From: Pseudomonas baetica
Lineage (GTDB): Bacteria; Pseudomonadota; Gammaproteobacteria; Pseudomonadales; Pseudomonadaceae
Length of the DNA: 64,000 bases
Assembly (NCBI RefSeq): GCF_019733355.1
Contig: NZ_JAIHLQ010000004.1
Span: forward strand, 1-64,000
Direction of reading: 5' to 3'
A program made the translations under genes and the position numbers. Positions 19,901 through 28,415 of this stretch are shown here, piece after piece. The notes beneath the pieces are model-generated. The model was not told where the DNA came from and searched no databases. It was given only the letters and a program-made list of their open reading frames with translations. Position 1 is the stretch's first letter. Each line of letters begins with the position of its first letter.

Positions 19901-20497
19901 CTACACTGTTTGCACAAAATCTACAGGTTTGCCTTTTACATCCAGTACTCGAAACCATCCCTTCACACTCTGGATTGACCTGATAGCGAGCTGAATATGA
20001 GTTTCGTGCATGAAATCCGTCCCAGCATATAAAGGCTGCCCTTCCCAAAACGGAGAGCGTACGGAGTCATAAGGCTCCATCCCCGCCATCTCACGAAACA
20101 CATGCAGTGCTTCGATGACTTGGCAGTCAAGACGTCGTAAATAATGGGTATTTACCTTGAGAGGTTGTCCGCCTTCTTGCTTGGAGGCATTTTCAAGGCC
20201 TACGTAACTCTCCCGAATTTCGAGTAACGCACTCTGCGTCGTGAAATCCAAACATCGGCCCAAATCAATAACAGCTCCCAACACAAAAGGCTGTTTGATC
20301 TTTTCCCTTTTCTGAGCGTTGGTCGCGAAGCTAAGCGCCCTTTGAGGATTATTTTCCCAAAAGTAGACGCCTCCACCGAGCCAGTCATAGTCGTTGGTGC
20401 TGTCATAGAGAGATTGTTCACCAGCCAGCACGCGCTCGCCAACTTCTCGCTCGCATCCATGGAAACCAAGTACAAAGGACGGGGAAATGCTATACAT
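19901..20497 (-). CDS. Putative ADP-ribosyltransferase-fold protein (toxin candidate)
   Basis: The 198-residue protein has an N-terminus, VLGFHGCEREVGERVLAGE, followed by DWLGGGVYFWENNPQRALSFA. This recalls the PARP-type ADP-ribosyltransferase pattern, in which a HG motif binds NAD and a G-x-YF motif follows before a Ser/Ala-rich helix (compare LxWHGS and FGKGIYFAD). The third catalytic position may fall in HETHIQLAIRS near residue 170. The assignment is by motif only. It is the second gene of a two-gene operon: its ATG shares one base with the stop of the upstream gene (TGATG), so translation is coupled. The region is AT-richer than its surroundings, consistent with transfer. Alternatives are an uncharacterised conserved protein with no enzymatic role or a defence enzyme. 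Confidence 0.6.
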   Translation of the reverse strand: MYSISPSFVLGFHGCEREVGERVLAGEQSLYDSTNDYDWLGGGVYFWENNPQRALSFATNAQKREKIKQPFVLGAVIDLGRCLDFTTQSALLEIRESYVGLENASKQEGGQPLKVNTHYLRRLDCQVIEALHVFREMAGMEPYDSVRSPFWEGQPLYAGTDFMHETHIQLAIRSIQSVKGWFRVLDVKGKPVDFVQTV

Positions 20498-20931
20498 CAG
20501 TTCGCCGTAGCTTCTCCATTTACACGAGCAAAGAATGCACGGACTTTTTTAGGGTCTTTCAGCATTTCACTAGCAGATCGCCTAATACGCTGCGAGCCTT
20601 CAGAAGCAATTGGAAGCGGGCCACTATGCGAAGAAGCGATCACCCAAGCGGTTGCGCTCTGCTTGGCATCAGAATTTATCTGACAAAAAATCGCCTCCGC
20701 AGCAGCAGTGAGGGTAGCCGTTGCTGAAATTTTGGCGATCGCATGATCTAAAGATGGACCAAGCTGCGAATGGAGAATCGCACCTGATGAAATCCCTGCC
20801 ACGGAGACTGGCCCAATCATCTTGTGAACATATTCGACATGAGGACGGCCCTCTGAACCGGTCACAACGACCAGCCCACGGCCTTCATCTTCAGACCCTT
20901 CAGGAGTCTCTTTGTCGAGATCTTTGAGCAT
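20497..20931 (-). CDS. Upstream partner of the ART-like gene, unknown function
   Basis: The 144-residue product is not recognised. It begins with an acidic stretch (MLKDLDKETPEGSEDEGRG), has an Ala/Thr/Ser-rich middle (KISATATLTAAAEAIF) and ends with a basic helix (SQRIRRSASEMLKDPKKVRAFFARV). No helix-turn-helix is obvious. GAGGAAG lies just before the ATG, and the TGATG junction couples it to the ART-like gene. By position it would be an antitoxin or immunity partner; that is inference. A near-palindrome covers the start of its predicted transcript, so one of the two proteins may autoregulate. Confidence 0.55.
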   Translation of the reverse strand: MLKDLDKETPEGSEDEGRGLVVVTGSEGRPHVEYVHKMIGPVSVAGISSGAILHSQLGPSLDHAIAKISATATLTAAAEAIFCQINSDAKQSATAWVIASSHSGPLPIASEGSQRIRRSASEMLKDPKKVRAFFARVNGEATAN

Positions 20932-20967
20932 TTCTTCCTCGATTCGAGCTACGGTTCGGCGCTCAAA

Positions 20968-20987
20968 TGTTGATTAATTAATCGACA
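20968..20987. promoter_or_regulatory. Near-perfect 20-bp palindrome, candidate operator
   Basis: TGTTGATTAATTAATCGACA reads the same on both strands except for one base pair per arm, with a perfect 12-bp core GATTAATTAATC. It touches the -10 box of the minus-strand promoter and covers the predicted start of transcription, 37 bases before the 144-residue gene. This is the placement expected of an autorepressor site. Confidence 0.6.
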
Positions 20988-21015
20988 ATATAGTCTCTGA
21001 AATTCACTACGTCAC
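20987..21015 (-). promoter_or_regulatory. Predicted sigma-70 promoter of the ART-like operon
   Basis: On the minus strand a -35 GTGACG (21015-21010) and a -10 TATATT (20992-20987) are separated by 17 bases. The candidate operator begins at the last base of the -10 box. Confidence 0.5.
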
Positions 21016-21531
21016 CCACACCGACGAGTTGTCAGATGATCTGCAGCCTTGGAAGCACCTATTTTTTTTCGAATGCGCTTTCTGACGCTGTTTTTGAACG
21101 CAATTTCGCTCGCCTTTGTTTGATGCAATTGATTGCATAACTCATCGGTCACTTTTCGGGTGTGCCTCCTTGAAAACATTTTGCCAGCTCCTGAACAAGC
21201 GGAAATTGGAAACCGAAAACTCGATCAACACGAAGAAACCTGCAGTTCATTCCGTGGATCCGAATAGATAAGGGAAAAGCTACGGCTTAGGCGGTCGGTT
21301 GCTGGTGGCACTGCAAAATCAGGCATTTCCTACAGGCGCCGCCTTCAGAGACAAGCCCGCTTTCCTACGGCAGGTGTCGACAGAGCCGACTTGGCGTCTT
21401 GGGTGGCTAGCCGATAGGCTTTCTCTCGGCAGCGAAATCAGCAGCCCGGTGTCGGAGCCGGAATAAATATCAACACGGCGTGACCGCACTCATTTGAGTG
21501 GCGGCTCTATTCTCAATATTGGAGTCGAAAA
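21016..21531. other. Non-coding AT-rich stretch before the BRO-N gene
   Basis: About 500 bases with no credible gene on either strand. A run of nine T occurs near 21061. A compact inverted repeat, ACTCATTTGAGT flanked by CCGC/GGCGG, sits near 21485-21505, just before the BRO-N ribosome-binding site TTGGAG. It may hold a transcription terminator or regulator site, but nothing specific can be named. Confidence 0.5.
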
Positions 21532-21912
21532 ATGCCTGACCACGTACAAACTCCTTCTGAAAGCTCCGCTTTCTTCACCCCCACCGTCTTCACCCGCCAC
21601 AACCGCTTCCTCCACGCATTCATGCAAGACCACGAAGCCTGGTTCTGTGTTCAGGATCTCGGTCGCCTGATGGGCTATCCGCTGAACGAACGCCTCACTC
21701 TGAAACTCGATCCCGACCAGCGTCGCAACGTCCTCATGCGCAAGGACGGCGAAATCGTCGATTGCGCGACGGTCAGCGAGTCCGGCCTGTACGCCCTGCT
21801 CGTCCATCACTTCGTGCCGGAAAACCGCAATCTGCGCCAATGGCTGAGCCATGAAGTGATTCCGATGTTGCGCGAAACCACGCGGTACCTGTGGATAACT
21901 GCCCAAGCCTGA
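21532..21912 (+). CDS. BRO-N domain antirepressor-like protein, C-terminus frameshifted
   Basis: The 126-residue product carries a BRO-N domain (residues about 15-118; FCVQDLGRLMGYPLNERL, LMRKDGEIVDCATVSESGLYALL, LRQWLSHEVIPMLRET), the DNA-binding module of phage antirepressors. The frame stops at 21912, but another frame stays open past this point to a stop at 22043 and reads VTVPLLHWQQQAWVKWRDVP. That resembles the C-terminal segment of BRO-N relatives (from memory). A small indel near 21850-21905 would restore a protein of about 170 residues. So this is a decayed gene, a sequencing error, or a naturally short form. TTGGAG precedes the ATG. Confidence 0.75.
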   Translation: MPDHVQTPSESSAFFTPTVFTRHNRFLHAFMQDHEAWFCVQDLGRLMGYPLNERLTLKLDPDQRRNVLMRKDGEIVDCATVSESGLYALLVHHFVPENRNLRQWLSHEVIPMLRETTRYLWITAQA

Positions 21913-22058
21913 GTTCGGTTAACTGGGCTGGGGTCACCGTCCCTCTGCTTCACTGGCAACAGCAGGCGTGGGTCAAATGGCGTGACGTGCCGGAGTTGAT
22001 GCACGGCCAGCAGCCGTATCCGGTTTTGGGAACCTGTAGCTGAAGTCCATCCAAAAAA

Positions 22059-22091
22059 CTGTGGCGAGGGCGCTTGCTCCCCTCGCCACAG
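22059..22091. repeat. 12-bp hairpin, TGTGGCGAGGG type
   Basis: CTGTGGCGAGGG and CCCTCGCCACAG form a perfect 12-bp stem around a 9-base loop. It is a different family from the REP-like elements. It lies between the end of the BRO-N remnant and the 61-residue gene and may serve as a terminator for either, though the T run is weak. Confidence 0.65.
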
Positions 22092-22161
22092 GTTTACTCC
22101 GCAAGTTGATTGATCTGCACACCGTGAAAGCCAAATGGCTCGCACAGTCGCTTTCCCAGGA

Positions 22162-22347
22162 TTAAAACCGCGAAACACTCCTCATCGCATCCACCAGATA
22201 CCGCATCGCGATCCGGTCGCTCTCCGAGAGCTCCCGATAACGCTCCAACAGTTTCAACTCATCAGAGCTGAGCCTACGCCTTTTGCGACCGCTGCCGAGG
22301 CAGGGAAAGATGCCCAACATGTCGGTGATGCCTTGTATTTTTGCCAT
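22162..22347 (-). CDS. Small protein of unknown function (61 residues)
   Basis: The short product has a hydrophobic start (MAKIQGITDMLGIFPCLGS), a basic patch GRKRRRLS and then a helical half (DELKLLERYRELSESDRIAMRYLVDAM). The ATG is preceded by AGAAGGACATCGTCC, a plausible ribosome-binding site at 9 bases. I do not recognise a family. Its position next to a BRO-N gene and the charged helix suggest a small regulator, but nothing shows it directly. Confidence 0.5.
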   Translation of the reverse strand: MAKIQGITDMLGIFPCLGSGRKRRRLSSDELKLLERYRELSESDRIAMRYLVDAMRSVSRF

Positions 22348-22751
22348 GGACGATGTCCTTCTCTAATACGTCAAAGAACTGCTCAACCACCACATCGCCC
22401 TGCCCCTTTCAGCAGCGTCGTGTGCCCCACCGGTCTGAAGGTTCGCGACCGGTCATGTCCATAGCATAGAAATTTAATCGGCGCTGAAAAGGGCTTTTTA
22501 GAGTAATTAGTCGAAAAAAGCAGATATGCCCTGTAAATCAGAAAGTGCCGTCGGAAAAAATACCGACATGTCTTGTTTCATTGCCAGACTGAGCCTCGTA
22601 ATCAATCATTTTTGCTCGACAATCGAACGGTTTAAGCTAGCCGGCATCTGTTTATAGTCCGTTGCGTTTGGCCGAAGGCTTGTCCGAACCGTACTTTCTG
22701 ATCCAGCACGTGCCAGGAACGGCGCGGGATTGCACACGACAGGTTGTATTT
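22348..22751. other. Intergenic region upstream of opgD
   Basis: A 404-base AT-rich stretch without a convincing gene. It must contain the opgD promoter: a TATAGT at 22653-22658 could be a -10 box but lacks a good -35. It also holds the promoter for the 61-residue gene on the other strand. Confidence 0.4.
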
Positions 22752-24380
22752 ATGCACCGCAGGAATTTGCTCAAAGCGTCCATGGCCATTGCGGCTTACA
22801 CCGGTCTTTCAGCCTCAGGCCTGCTGGCGGCGAATGCCTGGGCCGCCAACGGTGACGTCGCTGATGGCGACGCACAAGCCTTCGATTTCGAAGCCCTGAA
22901 GCGCAAGGCCAAACAACTGGCCGGCAGTGCCTATCAGGACACCAAACAGGTGCTGCCGCCGACGCTGGCGACCATGACCCCGCAAAACTTCAACGCGATC
23001 CGCTACGACGGCGAGCATTCGTTGTGGAAGGAGAACAAGGGTCAACTGGACGTGCAGTTCTTCCACGTCGGCATGGGTTTTCGCCAACCGGTGCGCATGT
23101 ACAGCGTTGATCCGAAGACCCGTACCGCCCGCGAGGTGCATTTCCGCCCGGCGCTGTTCAACTACGAAAACACTTCGGTCGACACTCAGCAACTCAAGGG
23201 CGATTTGGGTTTTGCCGGTTTCAAGCTGTTCAAGGCGCCGGAACTGGATCGTCATGACGTGGTGTCGTTCCTCGGTGCCAGTTACTTTCGTGCGGTGGAT
23301 GCCTCTGGCCAATATGGCCTCTCGGCGCGTGGTCTGGCGATCGACACCTATGCCAAGAAGCGCGAAGAATTCCCTGACTTCACCCAGTTCTGGTTCGAGA
23401 CGCCGGATCATAACGCCACGCGTTTTGTGGTTTATGCCCTGCTCGACTCGCCGAGCGCGACCGGCGCCTATCGCTTCGACATCGATTGCCAGGCCGAACG
23501 CGTGGTGATGGAAATCGACGCGCACATCAATGCACGCACGGCCATCGAACAACTGGGCATTTCGCCGATGACCAGCATGTTCAGTTGCGGCACCCACGAG
23601 CGCCGCATGTGCGACACCATCCACCCGCAAATCCATGATTCGGATCGCCTGGCGATGTGGCGCGGCAACGGCGAGTGGGTCTGCCGTCCGCTGAACAACC
23701 CGGCGACGCTGCAGTTCAACGCATTTGCCGACACGGACCCTAAAGGTTTTGGTCTGGTACAAACCGACCATGAATTCGCCAACTATCAGGACACCGTCGA
23801 CTGGTACAGCAAACGTCCGAGCCTGTGGGTCGAACCGACGACCGCGTGGGGCGAAGGCTCTATCGATCTGTTGGAAATTCCTACCACCGGCGAGACCCTC
23901 GACAACATCGTCGCGTTCTGGACGCCGAAGAAACCGGTGGCCGCCGGTGATTCGCTGAACTATGGCTACAAGCTCTACTGGAGTGCCCTGCCACCGGTCA
24001 GCACGCCGTTGGCGCGAGTGCAGGCGACCCGTTCCGGGATGGGCGGCTTCACTGAAGGCTGGGCACCGGGCGAGCATTATCCGCCGGTCTGGGCGCGCCG
24101 CTTCGCCGTGGATTTCACTGGTGGCGGTCTGGATCGCCTGCCGCAGGGCACCGGGATCGAACCGGTGATCACCTGCTCCAACGGCAAGGTGCAGGACTTC
24201 AGCGTGCTGGTGCTGGATGACATCAAGGGTTACCGGATCCTGTTCGACTGGTACCCGACCAATGACGGCGTGGAGCCCGTGGAGTTTCGGTTGTTCATTC
24301 GCACCAATGACCGCACGTTGAGTGAGACCTGGCTGTACCAGTACTTCCCGCCGGCGCCGGACAAGCGTAAGTATCCTTGA
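22752..24380 (+). CDS. opgD: Glucans biosynthesis protein D (osmoregulated periplasmic glucans)
   Basis: The 542-residue protein is of the OpgD/OpgG family, which shapes the branched glucans of the periplasm. A twin-arginine signal ([18 protein letters not shown], cleavage near ANAWA) fits Tat export, a known property of OpgD. The family-rich body includes [54 protein letters not shown] and [16 protein letters not shown] text. The open frame extends upstream to 22662, but the Tat signal fixes the start at 22752. The ribosome-binding site is weak. Confidence 0.93.
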   Translation: MHRRNLLKASMAIAAYTGLSASGLLAANAWAANGDVADGDAQAFDFEALKRKAKQLAGSAYQDTKQVLPPTLATMTPQNFNAIRYDGEHSLWKENKGQLDVQFFHVGMGFRQPVRMYSVDPKTRTAREVHFRPALFNYENTSVDTQQLKGDLGFAGFKLFKAPELDRHDVVSFLGASYFRAVDASGQYGLSARGLAIDTYAKKREEFPDFTQFWFETPDHNATRFVVYALLDSPSATGAYRFDIDCQAERVVMEIDAHINARTAIEQLGISPMTSMFSCGTHERRMCDTIHPQIHDSDRLAMWRGNGEWVCRPLNNPATLQFNAFADTDPKGFGLVQTDHEFANYQDTVDWYSKRPSLWVEPTTAWGEGSIDLLEIPTTGETLDNIVAFWTPKKPVAAGDSLNYGYKLYWSALPPVSTPLARVQATRSGMGGFTEGWAPGEHYPPVWARRFAVDFTGGGLDRLPQGTGIEPVITCSNGKVQDFSVLVLDDIKGYRILFDWYPTNDGVEPVEFRLFIRTNDRTLSETWLYQYFPPAPDKRKYP

Positions 24381-24405
24381 TGGATTGAGGTGCCTTTTCG
24401 GGCCT

Positions 24406-24503
24406 CTTCGCGGGTAAGCCCGCTCCCGCGTTGGACCGGTGTCGGTCACACATTCGACAATCGACCGAGATCAACCGAGGGAGCAAGCTTGCTCGCGAAG
24501 GCG
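24406..24503. repeat. REP-like inverted pair (diverged)
   Basis: Units 24406-24430 (with CGGGTAAGCCCGCTCCCGCG) and 24479-24503 (GGGAGCAAGCTTGCTCGCGA) lie just after opgD. Confidence 0.7.
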
Positions 24504-24538
24504 CCAGCACAGGCAAAACAGCCATCTACAGAAAAAAC

Positions 24539-24570
24539 AAAGCCCCGACCATCACTGGCCGGGGCTTTTT
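24539..24570. terminator. Bidirectional terminator between opgD and the OYE gene
   Basis: AAGCCCCG and CGGGGCTT form a GC-rich hairpin followed by TTTTT on the plus strand and preceded by an A-rich run, so it can end both the opgD transcript and the converging oxidoreductase transcript. Confidence 0.85.
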
Positions 24571-24587
24571 GCATTTCAGCGCGTCAT

Positions 24588-25694
24588 TCAATCGCGCAAA
24601 TCAGACTCATGAATCGGCTGATCACGATGGGTCGCACGCTGATACTGCGCCGGCCACACCGCTTTGCGTCCGCCCAGATCATCATCGGCGTGCAACGGCC
24701 AGTACGGATCACGCAGCAACTCGCGGGCGAGGAAGATGATGTCGGCCTGGCAGGTACGCAGAATGTGCTCGGCCTGCGCAGGTTCGGTAATCATTCCCAC
24801 AGTGCCAGTGGCGATGGCTGACTCTTTACGCACGCGTTCGGCGAAGCGCGTCTGATAACCCGGCCCGACAGGAATCTCGGCGTTGGCTGCCGTGCCACCC
24901 GAGGAAACGTCGATCAGGTCCACACCCAATGCTTTCAGACGCCGCGCCAGCTCAACGGTTTCGTCAGGGTTCCAGCCGTCCTCAACCCAGTCGGTGGCCG
25001 ACACACGGACGAACACCGGCAACTGCTCCGGCCAAACGTTCCTCACTGCTTCGGTGACTTGCAGCACCAGACGAATCCGGTTTTCGAACGAGCCTCCGTA
25101 CTGATCCCGCCGTTGATTACTCAGCGGCGACAGAAACTGGTGCAGCAGATAACCGTGCGCCGCGTGAACCTCAACCACACTGAAACCCGCCGTCAGCGAG
25201 CGTTTCGCTGCGTCGACAAAGGCTTGGATAACCTCGGCGATCTGCCCTTCATCGAGCTGTTTGGGTTGCGTGTGCTGCGGATCAAAGGCAATCGGCGACG
25301 GCCCGACCGGTGTCCAGCCGCCATCATCCGGTTTGACGCTGCCGTGCTGGCCGATCCATGGTCGATGGGTGCTGGCCTTGCGCCCGGCGTGGGCCAGTTG
25401 AATGCCGGCGACTGCGCCCTGCGAGGTGATGAAACGAGTGATGCGTTGCAGTGGTTCGATCTGTTCGTCATTCCACAAACCAAGGTCTTGGGCGGTGATC
25501 CGACCGTCGGCCGTCACCGCCGTGGCTTCGGTGAACACCAGGCCGGCACCACCCACGGCGCGACTGCCGAGGTGCACCAAATGCCAGTCGTTGGCCAGAC
25601 CGTCGACGCTGGAGTATTGGCACATGGGCGACACGGCGATGCGATTGGGCAGGGTCAGTTGGCGCAGAGTAAAGGGTTCAAGCAGCAGACTCAT
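24588..25694 (-). CDS. NADH:flavin oxidoreductase, Old Yellow Enzyme family (YqjM/XenA-like)
   Basis: The 368-residue FMN enzyme reduces activated alkenes or xenobiotics using NAD(P)H. It has the YqjM-class N-terminus (LPNRIAVSPMCQYSSVDG with the class-specific Cys), substrate-binding HAGRKAS, EVHAAHGYLLHQFLSP with the conserved HxxHGYL-like core, and the phosphate-binding C-terminal region (VGMITEPAQAEHIL, DIIFLARELLRDP). Length is typical of the class. GAGAGGTGCC precedes the ATG. It is monocistronic, converging on opgD. Confidence 0.9.
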   Translation of the reverse strand: MSLLLEPFTLRQLTLPNRIAVSPMCQYSSVDGLANDWHLVHLGSRAVGGAGLVFTEATAVTADGRITAQDLGLWNDEQIEPLQRITRFITSQGAVAGIQLAHAGRKASTHRPWIGQHGSVKPDDGGWTPVGPSPIAFDPQHTQPKQLDEGQIAEVIQAFVDAAKRSLTAGFSVVEVHAAHGYLLHQFLSPLSNQRRDQYGGSFENRIRLVLQVTEAVRNVWPEQLPVFVRVSATDWVEDGWNPDETVELARRLKALGVDLIDVSSGGTAANAEIPVGPGYQTRFAERVRKESAIATGTVGMITEPAQAEHILRTCQADIIFLARELLRDPYWPLHADDDLGGRKAVWPAQYQRATHRDQPIHESDLRD

Positions 25695-25891
25695 GGGGCA
25701 CCTCTCAAATCAGTGGGCAGGCTCCAGGGTTCTGTTTGAATAGTCGTCGAGTGACAGGAAAAGGTGCAGCACCCGCCCCCGCGGGCAAAAAATTCGACAA
25801 GACGTCACAAGGCCAATCAAGCAGTGCTTAGAGCCTAGTCGACAACCGGGGATGAGGGAGGGTTCAGAGTCATTCTGTGTGGGAAAGTCCG

Positions 25892-25961
25892 CCTTCGCGA
25901 GCAAGCTCGCTCCCACCAGGACAACACCGGGCCTGTGGGAGCGAGTTTGCTCGCGACGGGG
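25892..25961. repeat. REP-like inverted pair abutting the recJ stop
   Basis: Units 25892-25917 and 25934-25961 are separated by 16 bases; the right unit touches the recJ stop codon. The pair occupies the downstream end of the 267-base gap between recJ and the OYE gene; the rest holds only the OYE leader. Confidence 0.85.
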
Positions 25962-27671
25962 TCAGCGCGGTTCGATGTGGGCAATCATCAGTTGCACGGT
26001 CTCATTACCACGAAACTCGTTAACGTCGAGCTTGTAAGCCAGTTCGACCCATTTGATCGTCGGATTCGGCCAGATGTCGCGGTCGATACCGAAGGCGATG
26101 CCGTCGAGTTTCACCGAGCCGCACTCGCTTTTCAGTACCACTTTCAAGTGTCGCTCACCGACGACCCGCTGCTCGACCAACTGGAATACACCGTGAAACA
26201 GCGGCTCCGGAAAGTGCTGGCCCCAAGGCCCGGCATGGCGCAGGGCGCGGGCCAACTCAAGGTGGAATTCTTCAACCGCCAGCGTGCCGTCCGACAACAT
26301 GCGCCCGGTGAGGTCTTCTTCGCGAAGTTGCCTACGCACTTCGGCGTCAAATGCCTCGGCGAACAACGGAAAATTCTCCTGCGGCAAGGTCAGGCCGGCT
26401 GCCATTGCGTGGCCACCGTATTTGGCAATCAGGTTCGGATGCTGCGCCGCGACCACGCTCAAGGCATCACGAATATGGAAGCCTTGCACTGAACGTCCCG
26501 AGCCCTTGAGCAAACCATCGCCAGCCTCAGCGAAGGCGATGGTCGGACGGAAATAACGCTCTTTCATCCGTGAGGCGAGGATGCCGATGACGCCCTGGTG
26601 CCACTCCGGATCAAACAGGCACAGACCGAACGGCATTGATTCAACGGGCAAGTCCTTCAACTGGGCCAGCGCTTCGCGCTGCATGCCTTGCTCGATGGTT
26701 TTGCGATCCTGGTTCATGCCGTCCAGTTGCGCGGCCATTTCGCGGGCCATGTTGGCGTCGGCGGTGAGCAGGCATTCGATGCCCAGGCTCATGTCATCCA
26801 AGCGCCCGGCGGCGTTCAGGCGCGGGCCGACGATGAAACCCAGATCCGTGGAGGTGATGCGAGCCGCGTCACGCTTGGCCACTTCGAGGATCGCTTTGAT
26901 ACCCGGCCGCGCACGCCCGGCACGAATCCGCTCCAGCCCCTGATGCACCAGAATCCGGTTGTTGGCGTCCAGCGGCACCACGTCGGCGACGCTGCCCAAC
27001 GCGACCAGATCAAGCAATTCGCCGATGTTCGGCTGCGGCTTGCTTTCGTACCAGCCGACGCTGCGCAGGCGCGCGCGCAACGCCATCAACACATAGAAAA
27101 TCACCCCGACACCGGCCAGCGCCTTGCTCGGGAACTCGCAGCCTGGCTGGTTGGGATTGACCAGCGCATCGGCCTGCGGCAGTTCATCGCCGGGCAAGTG
27201 GTGATCGGTGATCAGCACTTTGAGCCCATGACGCTTGGCAGCGGCAACGCCTTCAACGCTGGAAATGCCGTTGTCGACGGTGATCAGCAACTGCGGTTCG
27301 CGAGTCATGGCAACTTCGACGATTTCCGGGGTCAGGCCGTAACCGTATTCAAAGCGGTTGGGGACCAGGTAATCGACGTGAGCGGCGCCCAGCAGTCGCA
27401 ACCCGAGCATACCCACCGTGCTGGCCGTGGCGCCGTCCGCGTCGAAATCACCGACGATGAGGATGCGCTGGCGTTGCTCCAGCGCTGTCACCAGCAGATC
27501 GACTGCCGCATCGATGCCCTTGAGTTGCTGGAACGGAATCAACCGCGCCAGGCTCTTGTCCAGTTGCGCCTCGGATTGCACGCCCCGCGCCGCATACAAG
27601 CGGGTCAGCAGCGGCGGCAGGTCACCGAGAAAGGGCAGAGTGGCAGGCAGTTGACGAGGTTCGATACGCAT
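25962..27671 (-). CDS. recJ: Single-stranded-DNA-specific exonuclease RecJ
   Basis: RecJ degrades single-stranded DNA 5'->3' in recombination and mismatch repair. The 569-residue protein shows the DHH phosphoesterase motifs (ILIVGDFDADGATAS, LLITVDNGISS, VLITDHHLPGDELP), the SVADVVPLDANNR motif and the DHHA1 segment (YGGHAMAAGLTL). A C-terminal OB-like domain follows. The length is normal. Confidence 0.96.
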   Translation of the reverse strand: MRIEPRQLPATLPFLGDLPPLLTRLYAARGVQSEAQLDKSLARLIPFQQLKGIDAAVDLLVTALEQRQRILIVGDFDADGATASTVGMLGLRLLGAAHVDYLVPNRFEYGYGLTPEIVEVAMTREPQLLITVDNGISSVEGVAAAKRHGLKVLITDHHLPGDELPQADALVNPNQPGCEFPSKALAGVGVIFYVLMALRARLRSVGWYESKPQPNIGELLDLVALGSVADVVPLDANNRILVHQGLERIRAGRARPGIKAILEVAKRDAARITSTDLGFIVGPRLNAAGRLDDMSLGIECLLTADANMAREMAAQLDGMNQDRKTIEQGMQREALAQLKDLPVESMPFGLCLFDPEWHQGVIGILASRMKERYFRPTIAFAEAGDGLLKGSGRSVQGFHIRDALSVVAAQHPNLIAKYGGHAMAAGLTLPQENFPLFAEAFDAEVRRQLREEDLTGRMLSDGTLAVEEFHLELARALRHAGPWGQHFPEPLFHGVFQLVEQRVVGERHLKVVLKSECGSVKLDGIAFGIDRDIWPNPTIKWVELAYKLDVNEFRGNETVQLMIAHIEPR

Positions 27672-27726
27672 GGGGTAACGGAGACTTCTCTTGAATACGT
27701 GGGATTAATCAGATGACAACGCAGGA

Positions 27727-28269
27727 TCAGCCGCGCTCACCTTGCAGCCATTGCAACTGGACTTCGTGTTGACCGCGATCGTCGGTGACGAAGATCGTCC
27801 CTTCGCTGATCATCACGTCCCACTTGATGACGCGGGGCATGTCCTTGGCCAGGGTTTCCAGCACTTCTTGCGGGACGGCGGCAATGTTGACGTTTTTAAG
27901 GTTCTTGATCGCCGGGATCACCTTGGTTTCCCACACGCGCAGGCTGCCGTAGGCCAGCAGGCTGGTACGTTCAGTGCGACGCGAGCACCAGGTCAAACGG
28001 TCGGCGTCGGGCTGGCCGACTTCGATCCAGTGCAGAACACGATCGTCCAGGCTCTTTTCCCACAGCGCAGGTTCATCCACGTCTGACAGACCACGGCCAA
28101 ACGACAACTGCTCGTTGTACCAGAGGGCGTAGGCCAGCAGCCGCACAGTCATGCGCTCTTCGGTTTCCGAAGGGTGACGGGCGATGGTCTGCTTGACGCT
28201 CTCGTAGACGCTGCGGTCGAGGTCGGTGAGGTTCAGTTCAAACTTGTAAGTGGTCGAAGGCTGGGCCAT
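27727..28269 (-). CDS. yaeQ: YaeQ family protein
   Basis: The 180-residue protein belongs to the YaeQ family, which has a PD-(D/E)XK nuclease-like fold and no settled function. Family text includes TTYKFELNLTDLDRSVYESV, HPSETEERMTVRLLAYALW and LWEKSLDDRVLHWIEVGQPD. An upstream in-frame start at 28302 adds 11 residues; the ATG at 28269 gives the family N-terminus MAQPSTTYKFEL. It sits 55 bases downstream of the recJ start on the same strand. Confidence 0.9.
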   Translation of the reverse strand: MAQPSTTYKFELNLTDLDRSVYESVKQTIARHPSETEERMTVRLLAYALWYNEQLSFGRGLSDVDEPALWEKSLDDRVLHWIEVGQPDADRLTWCSRRTERTSLLAYGSLRVWETKVIPAIKNLKNVNIAAVPQEVLETLAKDMPRVIKWDVMISEGTIFVTDDRGQHEVQLQWLQGERG

Positions 28270-28415
28270 GAACGGGCTTCTTGATACGAGGAAAGTCGGC
28301 AAGTCTAACCGATGCGGTAGGCAATCATCGAATTGATGGCGATCAACCTGCGGCGCCTGACAGCCGGCTATGCTAAAACGCTGTATCCGCTCAACCTTGT
28401 CCTACAGGATTCAGC

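Noticed and set aside
20497..20931. 144-residue protein as a Xre/MbcA-type antitoxin
   Set aside because: No helix-turn-helix and no MbcA/ParS C-terminal pattern were seen; the adjacent protein also lacks RES-domain hallmarks.
22815..24449. 544-codon minus-strand frame opposite opgD
   Set aside because: Arg/His-rich shadow of a secure gene; runs into the REP-like pair.
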